NCBI GenBank assembly: GCA_000827325.1
Contig: KN832870.1
Location: forward strand, 3,844,001-3,908,000
Reading direction: 5' to 3'
DNA from: Oidiodendron maius Zn
Taxonomy: Eukaryota; Ascomycota; Leotiomycetes; Myxotrichaceae
DNA: 64,000 nucleotides
In this document: piece after piece, positions 23,919-33,605 of the stretch
Layout: every line of letters starts with the position of its first letter
Position numbering within the stretch: the first letter of the stretch is position 1
The notes under the pieces: generated by a model
What the model saw: only the letters and a program-made list of their open reading frames with translations
What the model was told of the DNA's origin: nothing
Databases searched by the model: none
Position numbers and translations under genes: made by a program

Positions 23919-25202
23919 ATGGCTTCACCGACAGTCACCCTTGTTATAGCCACCTTAGAAGCTGCACGGAGCGAATTTAGTCCTATTCCGGAGGTGATTG
24001 TCAGCTCTCCCGTTGATGTTGAACGTCACCATAATGCCATTGGAACTAATCTAGATGGATCATTCCTAAATGCCCACTCCTGTGCAAACAATGCCTCAGG
24101 TCTATGTCCAAACCATGCCGTCAAGAAATGCCAGGCATGCCTCCTCGTACAAGTAAGCGCACTAACTATTGTGGGATCTCGAAACGCATGATCTAATGTT
24201 GCCTTTCACAGTACTGCAGTAAGGGGTGCCAACTTAATGATTGGAATAGGCACAAGGGAGATTGTCGTCTGGCTCGCTTTGTCAAACATGATGTCTGCCC
24301 TGAAGTGGAGAGGCCCCCGCCGGAACAGTTTCTGCTCTCAACGAAGGAGTCTTGGAGTAGATTGGCATGGCCAAGTCCGAGTGCGCTAACAGAATCTCTA
24401 GAAAGTGAGCTCGATAGCCTTCACACACTGTATAGTCCTGAGTCAAGGCATATGCCAGACATTACAGCGGGTAAGAAGTATCTATGGGGTACCACACCGC
24501 CGCTAGATATCCTAAATCTTGCTCCTAACGAGGGGTCTAATTACGACAAGCCTCTGGTACTCAATTTTAGAGGTACTTGGAATATTTTGCGTTGTGTATA
24601 GGAGAGCTAATTTTACAGTAGGAGCCGATGATCTTCGACATGTCATGAAGACTATTGTCTCGCTCCCTGAGAATTACACCAGCCCCATTACTTCTCTCAT
24701 CTATGAGACAGATATGGATCTGCAGATTCGCAACATCATAATCCTGATGCTCGCCCTCCATTATCCTGATGGCCAGGCCGCTGAATTTATTACCCATTTG
24801 TGGTACTCGGCATCCATTCCTTGCAAGATGTACCTTGTTTTGATGGATAAGATCTTGCCTTGCTTGAAGGATATAGTGAAGTCACTAGATGGCCGATCAG
24901 ACATTAAATCAGCCAAGAAGGTTGTAGTGGGGACCTCCAGCCTTGAGATGGTATTAACAAAGGGGCAATTCAAGGAGCTTTACGATAGATTATATCCGAT
25001 AGGATTAGAAACACTTGCCAACGCGGAGACAAAACGATGGAGCACAATGCACACTATCCAACCCATCATCAATGTAAAGATTAGACAATGGCTTCATAAT
25101 TTGCCACCATGGCATAGAATGACAGAGGAGAACTACCGCCACACTGGTATTCTCTTACCCCACGGCACGCCGGTTCATCCATTTCGTACTCCAAATCCGT
25201 AA
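23919..25202 (+). CDS. MYND zinc-finger protein with DUF4470 domain
   Basis: Exons 23919-24152, 24212-24572 and 24619-25202 join in phase to about 392 aa. A MYND zinc finger lies at about 54-97: the cysteines and histidine run CANNASGLC, KKCQAC, YCSKGCQLNDW, then HKGDC. A DUF4470-type block follows (DDLRHVMKTIVSLPENY, then DMDLQIRNIIILMLALHYPD). Further C-terminal stretches (YSASIPCKMYLVLMDKI, LLPHGTPVHPFRTPNP) also fit the fungal MYND/DUF4470 family. MYND fingers bind proline-rich partners; the family's role in fungi is unclear. The frame ends at PNP-stop, but relatives continue with NPTFF and several hundred more residues. Splicing at 25201 into the next open frame would give PNPTFYD, so the true protein may be longer. 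Confidence 0.75.
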
Positions 25203-25252
25203 GCACTACTTCTCTAGAAATCGCAGAGCATAACAAAAATAATCTAACATGC

Positions 25253-25643
25253 ATGGGAAGGACCTTCTATGATCTGGCCAGTGAGGTTCTTCTCCATCTG
25301 TTTGCATCGCCTCTAGACAATCATGACTTGCCCAGGCTACGCGAAACTTGCAATCGACTTGGACTTCCCCCAAATGATCTCCATGGGGCAGCATTCTTCG
25401 AAACCAAGGAACTAGTAGGTATCCCAATCCAATTTATTATTCTCTCATTCTCTAGTGACCTTCCAACAGAGAATTGTGTAACTCTATGATTGCATTTCAG
25501 TGTTCAGAGAGGTCCAACATCAAGTTGTGCCTATATCTAACATGTTTTCAGGTAGCAGCATTTTGCTCTCGTTTGACAAAGATGACGGTGGAGTTTTTGA
25601 TTACCACTCACGAAATAGGGTGTGGGAGAGAAATGGGTGGTAA
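25253..25643 (+). CDS. F-box-like open frame, separate gene or middle of the MYND protein
   Basis: Two exons, 25253-25418 and 25501-25643, give about 129 aa. The first part resembles an F-box (FYDLASEVLLHLFASPLDN, then HDLPRLRETCNRLGLP). The second part continues smoothly as VVFREVQHQVVPISNMF and SFDKDDGGVFDYHSRNRVWE before a stop at 25641-25643. Both donor choices at 25415 and 25419 are GT. Alternatively, an acceptor at 25260 joins the preceding MYND gene in phase and gives NPTFYD. I cannot decide whether this is a small F-box-like gene or an internal part of the MYND gene. Confidence 0.4.
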
Positions 25644-26451
25644 CGACCTTTCTGACCACAGCACAAGCACAACCGGATCGGAGTCCGCATCTGAGGCCAC
25701 TACGGCAAATGCAGAGGACGTAACTTTACGATGCGGTGCGGCCCAGAAATTCCTGTACGACCGCATCTTAGTATCAAAACTCACTGGTAAGCTGGACGAA
25801 TATGATACTAAGGACAAGCCATCAAATCTTGCTCTCATCCTTAAGCCTCAGGGCGAGAATCCTCACGCTGCCGTTCTCGCACTCCTCACATCTGCTACAG
25901 AATCAGGACATATCAGATCCAGCGATTTGTTAAACCATTCGCGCTATATCACTCGCCTTCTACCCCATAAATGGCACGTATACAGCGGCAAGGCTTACCA
26001 AAAAGCTCTTGAACAGAAACTCGGCTCCGTAAACGAATGGAGGAAGTCGGAGTTGGCCTTAATGGAGGCACAGGATAGGGAGTTCTTTGCAATATACCTG
26101 GAATATAAACAGGTCTTGGCTTCTGCCAACGATGTCGGATTGATGATGGTGAGCGAGGATGATATGACCATCACCCCAGCCTGGCCATACCGTCTCGAAA
26201 TGGCTGGATCAGAGAAGGAGCAAGAGAAACAATTCGAACTGAGATTTACATCGAAGATGAAGGGCTGCGAGCGTCTGGTAATGTTCAAAGCCATTCCTGG
26301 CTGGAAGCCGAGAAAACATCGAGATAGGGTGGACTGGGATTGCATCTTTGCAGAAGCGGAGAGGAGAGAAGAGAACACCAAAGAAGACCGAGAGAATCAG
26401 CTTAGACTTGGGAAATATGAGAAATACGCACTGGCGGTATGCTGGAAGTAG
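25633..26451 (+). CDS. C-terminal region of a MYND/DUF4470-family protein, own frame
   Basis: This frame of up to 272 aa from the ATG at 25633 has a serine/threonine-rich start and an ordinary soluble body. Near the end, TITPAWPYRLEMAGSEKEQE, followed by KGCERLVMFKAIPGW, resembles the C-terminal block of MYND/DUF4470 fungal proteins, where a WPYRLKLRPG-type motif precedes an ERYVEWKR-type motif (recalled from the family). It overlaps the preceding open frame by 11 bases in another phase. It could be the 3' part of one long MYND gene broken by a frameshift, or a separate gene. No lesion lies inside this frame. Confidence 0.45.
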   Translation: MGGNDLSDHSTSTTGSESASEATTANAEDVTLRCGAAQKFLYDRILVSKLTGKLDEYDTKDKPSNLALILKPQGENPHAAVLALLTSATESGHIRSSDLLNHSRYITRLLPHKWHVYSGKAYQKALEQKLGSVNEWRKSELALMEAQDREFFAIYLEYKQVLASANDVGLMMVSEDDMTITPAWPYRLEMAGSEKEQEKQFELRFTSKMKGCERLVMFKAIPGWKPRKHRDRVDWDCIFAEAERREENTKEDRENQLRLGKYEKYALAVCWK

Positions 26452-26879
26452 ATTGTGGGGAGAGAAAGAGTCCAAGTATTCATACGCACCAAATGAGCTT
26501 TCAGCAACAATAAACAGCAATATTCCTGGAAGGGTTTCAAAGTCCGTTCAGGAACTGGCAGAGTTGACTCCGTGAACTACTAGCAGAGGATGGAGAAACA
26601 GAACCAACCTTGAGAGTATCAGAGGCTCATGTGTAGTAGAAACATTTCATTCTATTAGGAAATCCTACGGTTTGTGATGATGTACCGTCGTCGGGCCCCG
26701 CCTCTTTTCATCAGGTAGGTAAAATTAGCATCTAGCGAGACAACGTCACAAGATTGCGATAGAAGCACTTCCAAACACCTAGATTTGAGTCTCCATATTC
26801 TGCAAGGAATGTTCGCTCCTTATCAGAACATTGTGGCATAGCTGGCAATTCCTATTATCCACAGATAACATACTTCAAG
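26452..26879. promoter_or_regulatory. Intergenic region before the STEEP1-domain gene
   Basis: This 428-bp gap lies between two plus-strand genes and probably holds the STEEP1 promoter. No motif was recognised. Confidence 0.4.
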
Positions 26880-27404
26880 ATGCCGCCCACCCTCCCACCT
26901 AATGTCAACACCTATCACTGTATATGCACATGTCTCCTCCTAGCCACAACTCACACCCTCGCAAATCTTCCCCGACGAGCTGCGCCTTCCCTCGATAACT
27001 CGATCATACTACCCCTTCCACCAAGTCCTCCGTCTTTCTCCTCAGACGAGAGCGCCGATGATAGCGAGGCAGAAGCGCGGAGAGACATGCCTGTGGAAGG
27101 ATACAGCATGCTTCTCGGCATGGTACAGGACACGAAACCTATGATTATACGGCGAGAAGATGGATTTGAGAGACGATTAGCGTATCAGTGCAGCCGGTGT
27201 GCTGTAACAGTAGGATATAAAATCTTGAGCACGGAACGAACAACGGACAGTAGAGGATATGCCAAGATCATATATTTGCTTCCAGCAGGAATGGTCAGCA
27301 CAGAGATTATGACTCGAGGGGGGGTGGATGAGAATGGACGGAAATGGGTGAATGGTGATCATGTGGAGATTGTGATGCCTGGTGCGGTGGCCGCGTTTGA
27401 ATGA
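26880..27404 (+). CDS. STEEP1 (CXorf56/UPF0428)-domain protein
   Basis: A single-exon frame of 174 aa. The N-terminus reads VNTYHCICTCLLLATTHTL and LANLPRRA, matching the Y-x-C-x-C and LP-x-RR blocks of STEEP1 proteins. After a serine/acidic insertion, the second half shows MIIRREDGFERRLAYQCSRC, then VGYKI, corresponding to the conserved RR-x-DG-x-ER and C-x2-C part, and ends in a short beta-rich region. In animals STEEP promotes ER exit of STING; fungi lack STING, so the ancestral role is probably in ER membrane trafficking. It converges with the myosin light chain gene. Confidence 0.85.
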   Translation: MPPTLPPNVNTYHCICTCLLLATTHTLANLPRRAAPSLDNSIILPLPPSPPSFSSDESADDSEAEARRDMPVEGYSMLLGMVQDTKPMIIRREDGFERRLAYQCSRCAVTVGYKILSTERTTDSRGYAKIIYLLPAGMVSTEIMTRGGVDENGRKWVNGDHVEIVMPGAVAAFE

Positions 27405-27734
27405 CTTATACAGTCAATTACCGATCTGGTTTATAATGCATAGTGCGGAATATAAAAGCACGGCTTCACGGATATAGCACTGGGAGGAAAGGGATAGTGG
27501 AAGGTATGACTGCAAGTCCCCTACTCTTCTATTTCTGCGTGGGACCGAGCTGTGATATACATCAATCGTCCATGGTCGCGTACTGAAAGAAAAAATCAAT
27601 GTTCCAATTCCACAAGTGGTAACGCCCCATGCCACAGCCGTTCCCATGCTATTGTTATGTCCTACAGTTGAATATCCTTCCTCATCTGACCACGGCGCCT
27701 TATTACTGCTTTATGAAAGGCGATATGAGAAGCT
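27405..27734. other. Convergent 3' intergenic region
   Basis: The 330 bp between two convergent genes contain a minus-strand open frame (27647-27414) that starts with a hydrophobic stretch (MGTAVAWGVTTCGIG) and has an intron-like acceptor. It is too weak to call a gene. Confidence 0.4.
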
Positions 27735-28338
27735 CTAGTTTGCGAGGATCGTGCGTACGAGTTCTATAATTTTGTCATGTCAGTATAAAGACCGCAGTTG
27801 CGTTACACTATTCATGGAGGATTATCCAGAGCTAGTAAGTGGAATAGCATACCGGTATAGTTAACTTCACCATTCTGCGTATCCACGGCCTTGAGTAGTT
27901 CATCTACCTCCTCATCGGACATTTTTTCACCCAGATTCGTCAGAATGTATCTCAATTGGCCAACCCCGATGAATCCAGTCATATCCTTATCGAAGACTTG
28001 GAAGCCTCTGCAATACTCTTCAGGCTCGCCGGGGTCACGGAATCCGCCAGGGCGGTTAAGGATTTTGGAGAAGGTCTCGAAATCGACTACAGTTCGAAGA
28101 AACGTTAGCTGTGTTCCGTTCACAGAAGGAAGTAAATCGAGAGGAGTGAGCACGCACAGTCTGAGCCAATATTCTTCTCCAAATCTCTGATCTCGGACAG
28201 TGTAGGGTTCTGTCCACAGGCCCTCAACAGATCTCCGAGGGAATCAAGGGCCACGCGGCCATTGCCCCTTTTGTCGAAGAGCGCAAATGCTTCTTTGTAG
28301 TTTGTGCTTGCCTGTCCATCGTGATTAGTGGATGCCAT
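27735..28338 (-). CDS. cdc4: Essential myosin light chain, Cdc4-type EF-hand protein
   Basis: Exons 28338-28158, 28086-27853 and 27763-27735 join in phase to 147 aa. The protein starts with STNYKEAFALFDKRGNGRVA, the degenerate first EF hand of Cdc4/Mlc1-type light chains, and then LGDLLRACGQNPTLSEIRDL. The second half has QVFDKDMTGFIGVGQLRYIL and LGEKMSDEEVDELLKAV, ending NGEVNYTELVRTILAN. EF-hand loops lack several calcium ligands, as is usual in myosin light chains. In fungi this protein binds the IQ motifs of class II and V myosins and is needed for the contractile ring and septation. Confidence 0.93.
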
Positions 28339-29097
28339 GTTTATGTTGCTTCTATCGTTGCTTCTGTGGTTGATGAAAGAAGAAGAGAGGGGAGTCTGGA
28401 GGACCAGGAAGCGAATTTGGAACTAGGTTTTTGTGCAGCAGCGTAGAATGGTTAAGCCAGTGTTCACTGAAATTGACTGTCGATGCTTCTGGAGATACGC
28501 AGAGGCGCCCAGGGAGAGCAAAGGGTCAAATAGAGAACCTGAGCAAGCAGATCCGTTCTTCCCGCCGTAGTGTCGTCAACAAACCAAGGTTTCGCGCTTC
28601 CAGTCCCACAAACGTAAACGAACGCCGCGCGATGCGGCACGTGGAGATACGAGTAAATAAACAGCAGCGAACGGGGGAACTGCTTACCATGATGGATAAC
28701 TCGAGATTGAAAGTGCAAATTGGAGGCGAGGAGTATGGAGGAGTGGTGAAGTCAATTTTGGAGATGTTTTATCTCTGGCCCGTGCCTTTTGCACCGTTGT
28801 GTTGTGGAGGGACGGGGTAGGCAGGGCAACGAAATTGGATTGATAGGCGGTCAGCCTCAAGACAAAACGGGACTCACTCCTGAAACTTCTGTTGCCATAC
28901 AACGCATGTTCTGATGCCTGTTAATAGACGTACTCGCCATTCTCTTGTCCCCAAAGGGAGTAAATAACAAAATGCTGGTACATCAACCTAGACTCTTAAC
29001 TCCAGAGAGGATATTTCCGTTCATGATATACACCCATCAACGTGAAAGTACATCCACCAGTCTCTCATTTCTTCCGCGCCAGGAGAATAACAGTCCC
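28339..29097. other. Gene-free stretch upstream of cdc4
   Basis: About 760 bp between the cdc4 start and the 3' end of the methyltransferase relic. The open frame at 28431-28820 is not protein-like. The stretch should contain the cdc4 promoter. Confidence 0.45.
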
Positions 29098-29982
29098 CTA
29101 CTCATTCTCAACCTCAAAGTCTCTCCAATTCTCTCCTTGAGCCTTCCACTCAGACTCTGCTTCAACCATCTTCTCAAACATCTCATCTACAATATCTCCA
29201 TCCCCACCATCCTTTTTGGCCTTCTCATTCATGTGTTGCGCCATCCAGTTGTGGTAGGCAGAAACCGTCTTGATGTATCCTTCCATTTCACCCAACTTCG
29301 CCCTCTTATGCATTAGCACAGTCCCCTCACCGCAACCACTCCCGTTGGTGCTGGGCTCATATTCTATTCTCTCAACATCCTGCCAGTCCTCTGGAGGTGG
29401 CACAATAGTGTGGTATCTGTCTCTCAAAATGTTACGTCCTGGCTGCTCCCAACACAGGCCCATGGTATCTGGCCCATAGCAGTAATGACTCATAATCTTC
29501 GTAGCTGCAGGATAATCCACAAAGAGGTTGTCTTTGTTCCCCCAAAACGCCAGCGACCCCTTGACCTTACCTTCTTCAGCTCTGGCCACACTTTCGAGTA
29601 ATCAAACCAGTGCACAGCCTGACCAGAAACTACCATGTCCAGACTGCCATCCCCCACATCTGATAAGTCTTCTGCGGACCCCTCATAGAAAGTAATATTT
29701 GAGTCAGGGGGGTGGAAGACCAAGCCTGTGCGACCATAACGGCTGAAGGGTCTGTGGCCAGGATGTGCGTAAACGAGGGGGAGAACGCGCGAGATATGAG
29801 GCCGTGACCTCAGCCGAGGTCAAGAAGCAATGATTTAGGCCTTCATGGTAGGAAAGGACTGTTGAGAAGACCTTTGGGGGATAATGTGGGCGGAATGCCG
29901 CATACCCAGTTACGCTGAAAGTAGCTTTCCTGGAAAAAGTATTAGCCGGTAATCCGAATAGGGAGACACCAGACTTTCGCAA
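29098..29982 (-). pseudogene. Class I SAM-dependent methyltransferase, decayed
   Basis: The order of motifs is that of the fungal methyltransferase group with an N-terminal FSKxTFSxxxYAxFRPxYPP pattern. The 5' frame gives TFSVTGYAAFRPHYPPKVF. One frame over is LLLDLG-stop-GHGLISRAF, where motif I DLGCGHG has TGA (29812-29810) in place of the cysteine codon, followed by ILATDPSAVMV. Another shift leads to ITFYEGSAEDLSDVGDGSLD and VSGQAVHWFDYSKVWPEL. A third shift leads to GSLAFWGNKDNLFVDY and the C-terminal part up to 29098. That makes three single-base frame changes plus a stop in the cofactor-binding loop. The changes cannot be explained by introns with normal sites. The C-terminal 160 codons remain open. 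Confidence 0.8.
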
Positions 29983-30407
29983 ATGTTGCGATGGCTAAGA
30001 TACAAGCCTAAGAATTAATGATAGCCTTAATTGGTTATATCGAATTGGTGAAGCTGCAGCTTTGTGGAAAATATAGTACTCAATTCAGGACGATTAGGAG
30101 GCTCTGCAGCTTTAAAACTATCCAGCTGCCAAGCTTATTATATACACAGCCAAACCTTAAACCTCCTTCCTAAAGTATGCCGGATTGAAATCATCAGCAC
30201 CACAAAGCCATTCATTTTTTCTGGAAGACCAAACGGAATTCAACTCTTGTGATGATATTTCACGGAGATTGGCAGTTTAGACCGAAAGTTCGTCTAAACC
30301 CGTGCCACGGCTTAGCCGAAGCTCTGCATATAAGCTTCGTACTGATAACATCGCATCCATTTGCCCGACGCCAGATATTTCTCTCACAAGGGTCACAACA
30401 ATAGAAA
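29983..30407. promoter_or_regulatory. Intergenic region before the CoA-binding gene
   Basis: This 425-bp AT-rich gap holds the presumed promoter of the CoA-binding protein gene. No motif was recognised. Confidence 0.4.
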
Positions 30408-30970
30408 ATGATGGCAACAGAAGCAACAGCTCGAACTTTCTTCTCAGCGCCCTATTTTGCTGTGGTCGGCGCATCCAGCGACCCCAACAAGTTTGGCCAC
30501 AAGAGTACCGTGCCCCTCCATGCCCCGCAATCTTCATACCTTATCTTTCTTGCTCTATACACAACATGCTTACGATATAGCCAGTTTTCACCTGGTACAC
30601 TCACCACTCCCTCCCAGTCACACCCGTCAATCCGAGCGCGTCCAGCATAAAAGCATTTCCCCCGTTCCCAGACTTGGAAATCAAGGAATACCCCACTATC
30701 CCGAACTTGTCTGCACTGCCGCACCCTACTGAGACGTCCGTGAGCATTATCACGCCACCCAAAGTCACAGTTAAGGTGCTGGAGGAGGCAAAGAAGGTTG
30801 GAATAAAGAGCGTCTGGCTCCAACCAGGCACCTTTGATGACGAGATCTTGAAGAAGGCCATGCAGGACTTCGAGGCCGCGGTAGGTGGTGAAGGGGGTAG
30901 GGGGGGCGAGGGCTGGTGTGTCCTTGTGGATGGGGAGGCGGCTGCAAAAAGAGCAGGACTGAAACTTTGA
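30408..30970 (+). CDS. CoA-binding domain (Rossmann) protein
   Basis: Exons 30408-30504 and 30585-30970 join in phase to 160 aa. The N-terminus reads FFSAPYFAVVGASSDPNKFG, the nucleotide-binding loop of the CoA-binding (YccU-like) family, followed by HKIFTWYTHHSLPVTPVNPS, then a second Rossmann half (TSVSIITPPKVTVKVLEEAK, then VGIKSVWLQPGTFDDE). The C-terminus has a glycine-rich insertion (GGEGGRGGEGW) before LVDGEAA. Bacterial relatives resemble the alpha subunit of succinyl-CoA synthetase; the substrate in fungi is unknown. Two methionines open the frame; the first is used here. Confidence 0.88.
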
Positions 30971-31320
30971 GTACAACATGTGAATATGATTAATCAGCTT
31001 GATTTGGCGTTTGTGGGCTTTACAGGTTGATGCTCACATTGTTTCTAATGAGCATTGTGACTTCACCACCTCAGTGTACTGCATTTAGAGAGATGGCATC
31101 AAAGGATTGTCCGGGTCAATATACGTACCAAAATCCGTAGATTAGAGAGCAACACGTCCCAGATCCGAAGCACAGCTGAGCCGCTTGCGAGAAGTTATCC
31201 ACCATATTACGTAGAGTACATATAAGATAGGTATATATATACCCGACCAATCTCTGGCCTGTCTGTTCATTGATCCATCTTTTTTACCATTGCTACCAAT
31301 TAACATTAACAGCACCAGGA
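30971..31320. other. Intergenic stretch
   Basis: 350 bp between the CoA-binding gene and the hydrolase relic. A TATA-like run (atatatata) at about 31231-31240 may be an old promoter element of the relic. Confidence 0.35.
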
Positions 31321-32118
31321 ATGGTGTGAACCAAACCTACGCTCGTTCTTGGTCACGGATGATGGCACGTGTCAGGTACATATTACAAACTCACCAGAGC
31401 TTTCGAAGCCTCTGGGTATGAATTCACGTTCGCACATATCCATGAATGGAGCTTGACCACCAGCCCGCAGACCACGCCACTGACACAGCGTTCATCCTTT
31501 CGCGCGTCGAGGAGCATGCCGATGCTGGCCGCATCGTTATCGCTATCATGCATTCCTAGGGGAAACAAGTGGACCAACACTTTCACGAACCTCGGTCGAG
31601 AGACTGGAGCTAAGCGAGGCTTGAAAAGTAGGCGTTGGCTACCTCATCTATAGGTGCGCATTTGCACTTCCGGAGGGGGCGTATCTATATTCGACAAGGT
31701 GAAGGAGTTTTGGCATGAGCATCTCCTACCTCTGGCGTTTGATTTTCGCGGATGACGGCACAGTCCTGAATCGGGACCCCAAGACGCTATTGATTGGCCC
31801 ATGGGGTTGAGGACGCTGAGGCCGAAGCCTACGTTAATTCACTCGCCTTGTGGAGGTGAGACGACAATGTCCCAGATATTGACGGACTGTGCGTGAAGGG
31901 AGATCGCTCAACCTATATCTAAGACATAGGACACAACCACGCTGTTCGACTATCAGAAGTCGACGGTGGAAGAGATGCGAGCTGAAGGACTGGGGGTTGA
32001 TACTGTTGAGTTGGAGGCGAGCTATTGTCTGAATCTGATCAAAACTGAGGAGGTAGTGCATACTACTAATCAGGTTGCTGGGAGGTGGGGTATTGCAAGC
32101 AGCAAGGCTATCTGCTGA
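31321..32118 (+). pseudogene. Alpha/beta-hydrolase relic
   Basis: The frame from ATG at 31321 stops at once (TGA 31327-31329), but then continues as KPTLVLGHG-stop-WHVSGTYYKLTRAF, the oxyanion-loop region of AB-hydrolase proteins, with TGA at 31360-31362. After a frameshift there is RVEEHADAGRIVIAIMHS-stop (TAG 31557-31559) where the nucleophile elbow (HSYGG type) is expected, then further shifts to GPMGVEDAEAEAYVNSLALW-type sequence. The 3' end is open again: TLFDYQKSTVEEMRAEGL, then ELEASYCLNLIKTEEV and a stop at 32116-32118. The order fits one ancestral gene of about 260 codons. The catalytic serine segment is lost. Confidence 0.75.
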
Positions 32119-32368
32119 GCCTGTGTTGAAAACTCAAAAGCTGTACTCTCCCAAGCCATCTATGGTGTTTGATAGGCAAATAACGAGCAGTTAGTAAATA
32201 AATAACGACTATCACTACTGCTCCTTGAATTTCTTTGACTTTTTTTGGGAGACTGATATCGATGTAGGTATTCCATGCCTGAGATGCAAGGCACTGGTTG
32301 TCGGCGCGTCGTTGTCTACAACCACCGCGTTCCGCTTCCTTTCATATCTCCATTCACCCTGATCCGCC

Positions 32369-33177
32369 ATGGCGTTACCTCTGCCACCTGGCCTCACGCC
32401 GACGGAGGTCGCTTTCCTCTGTGAAATGGAGATGGTAACTGTCATTCCCCGCCAAAAACTCGAAAGCCTCAATTTACTCGGAGTCAGTTCTACCCCACCA
32501 ACCCCGCCTTCAATCCATAATGACCTTTACCAAACTAACAAGCCCATACACAGGGCCCAACTCAACCTCTGCGTCCGCCACATAGGACTCCATTACCATT
32601 GTGGCTAGCGCTTCTCCTGAAGCGTCAAAGACGAGCCAACATCCTCCCGCCGCCCTGGCTCCTCCCTTCGTCACTCGAGCGCATTCTCAAGCAAGAAACC
32701 GACGTAAAGCCGCAGACCTTCTCGCCGCCTCCTCCACATCCGTATCTCATTCGATCATCTCCTTCGCACACAGACACCATATCGCCGCCATTCCTACCCT
32801 CCTCTACAGCCAACGCACCCTCGGATTACCTCCCGTACCATTGGCTCGAATTAGGCGAAATTCTACTTGAGGCATGCAGCGACGATCTGCAGGAACCTGG
32901 GAGAGTGCGTACATTGCTGAGAGACTTGAGAGAGGTGCGAATGGCAAAAATGAGAGGATCAACGAAGGATCTAGAGGGTGGGGGCGTGAGCAGCTTAATG
33001 GGTGTGGGAGCCATGGAGGTTAGTGAAGGGAGGGGCTTTATAGTTGGTGTGATGGACGGGCTGAGGAAGTTAGGGAGCAGTAGGGAAGCGGCAAGGAGGG
33101 AGAAAGAAGATGACGAGGGGATTGGGGGAGCTGGGGAAGACGATGAAGAGGAAGATGAGGAGATGGGATTTGAGTAA
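32369..33177 (+). CDS. psf2: GINS complex subunit Psf2
   Basis: Psf2 is one of four GINS subunits; GINS joins Mcm2-7 and Cdc45 in the replicative CMG helicase. Exons 32369-32482 and 32554-33177 join in phase to 245 aa. The start [20 protein letters not shown] and [17 protein letters not shown] match the N-terminal domain, followed by [20 protein letters not shown], a strongly conserved Psf2 stretch. The helical core reads [20 protein letters not shown] and [16 protein letters not shown]. The C-terminal tail is glycine-rich and strongly acidic ([16 protein letters not shown]), as in other filamentous fungi. A proline-rich insertion ([10 protein letters not shown]) separates the two halves. Confidence 0.93.
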
Positions 33178-33605
33178 AGGGCCGAAGGAAAAGGTTGGAT
33201 ATATGGGAATGGCATGGCGTCTGGATGGGAGCATTACGGTTGCATATACCATGTTGTTGAGCGTTAAATATGCTAAGTATTTTATCTAGCTATCGTGCTA
33301 TCCTGCTGCGTGTGGAAGAAGCACCGAAAAAGGGGTGAGTTTTGCAAATGGATATCTCTCAAGCCCCAGGGGGTCTTTACATGTATACCGCTGGCAAAGG
33401 AGATCACAGACGAAGGCTATTAGGTTCAGATGTCTAAATGTAAGGCAGTTATCAGGGGTATTAAATTCCACTTGAAGCTGTCTTCAAAATCCGGAATTGC
33501 ACCTTGAAACGCCGAGGTGCATCATGTCCTCTCTCTAACAGCTAAGTTAAGTTGGCACAAATAAACTATTCTTTGAAAAAGAAGAGCTAAATCCAGTGGA
33601 AGTTT
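33178..33605. other. Convergent 3' intergenic region
   Basis: 428 bp between psf2 and the convergent Zn2Cys6 gene. No feature seen. Confidence 0.4.

Noticed and set aside
27414-27647. A tiny membrane protein gene with an intron-like acceptor between STEEP1 and cdc4
   Set aside because: Only one hydrophobic stretch and one acceptor-like site support it; there is no donor or conserved motif.
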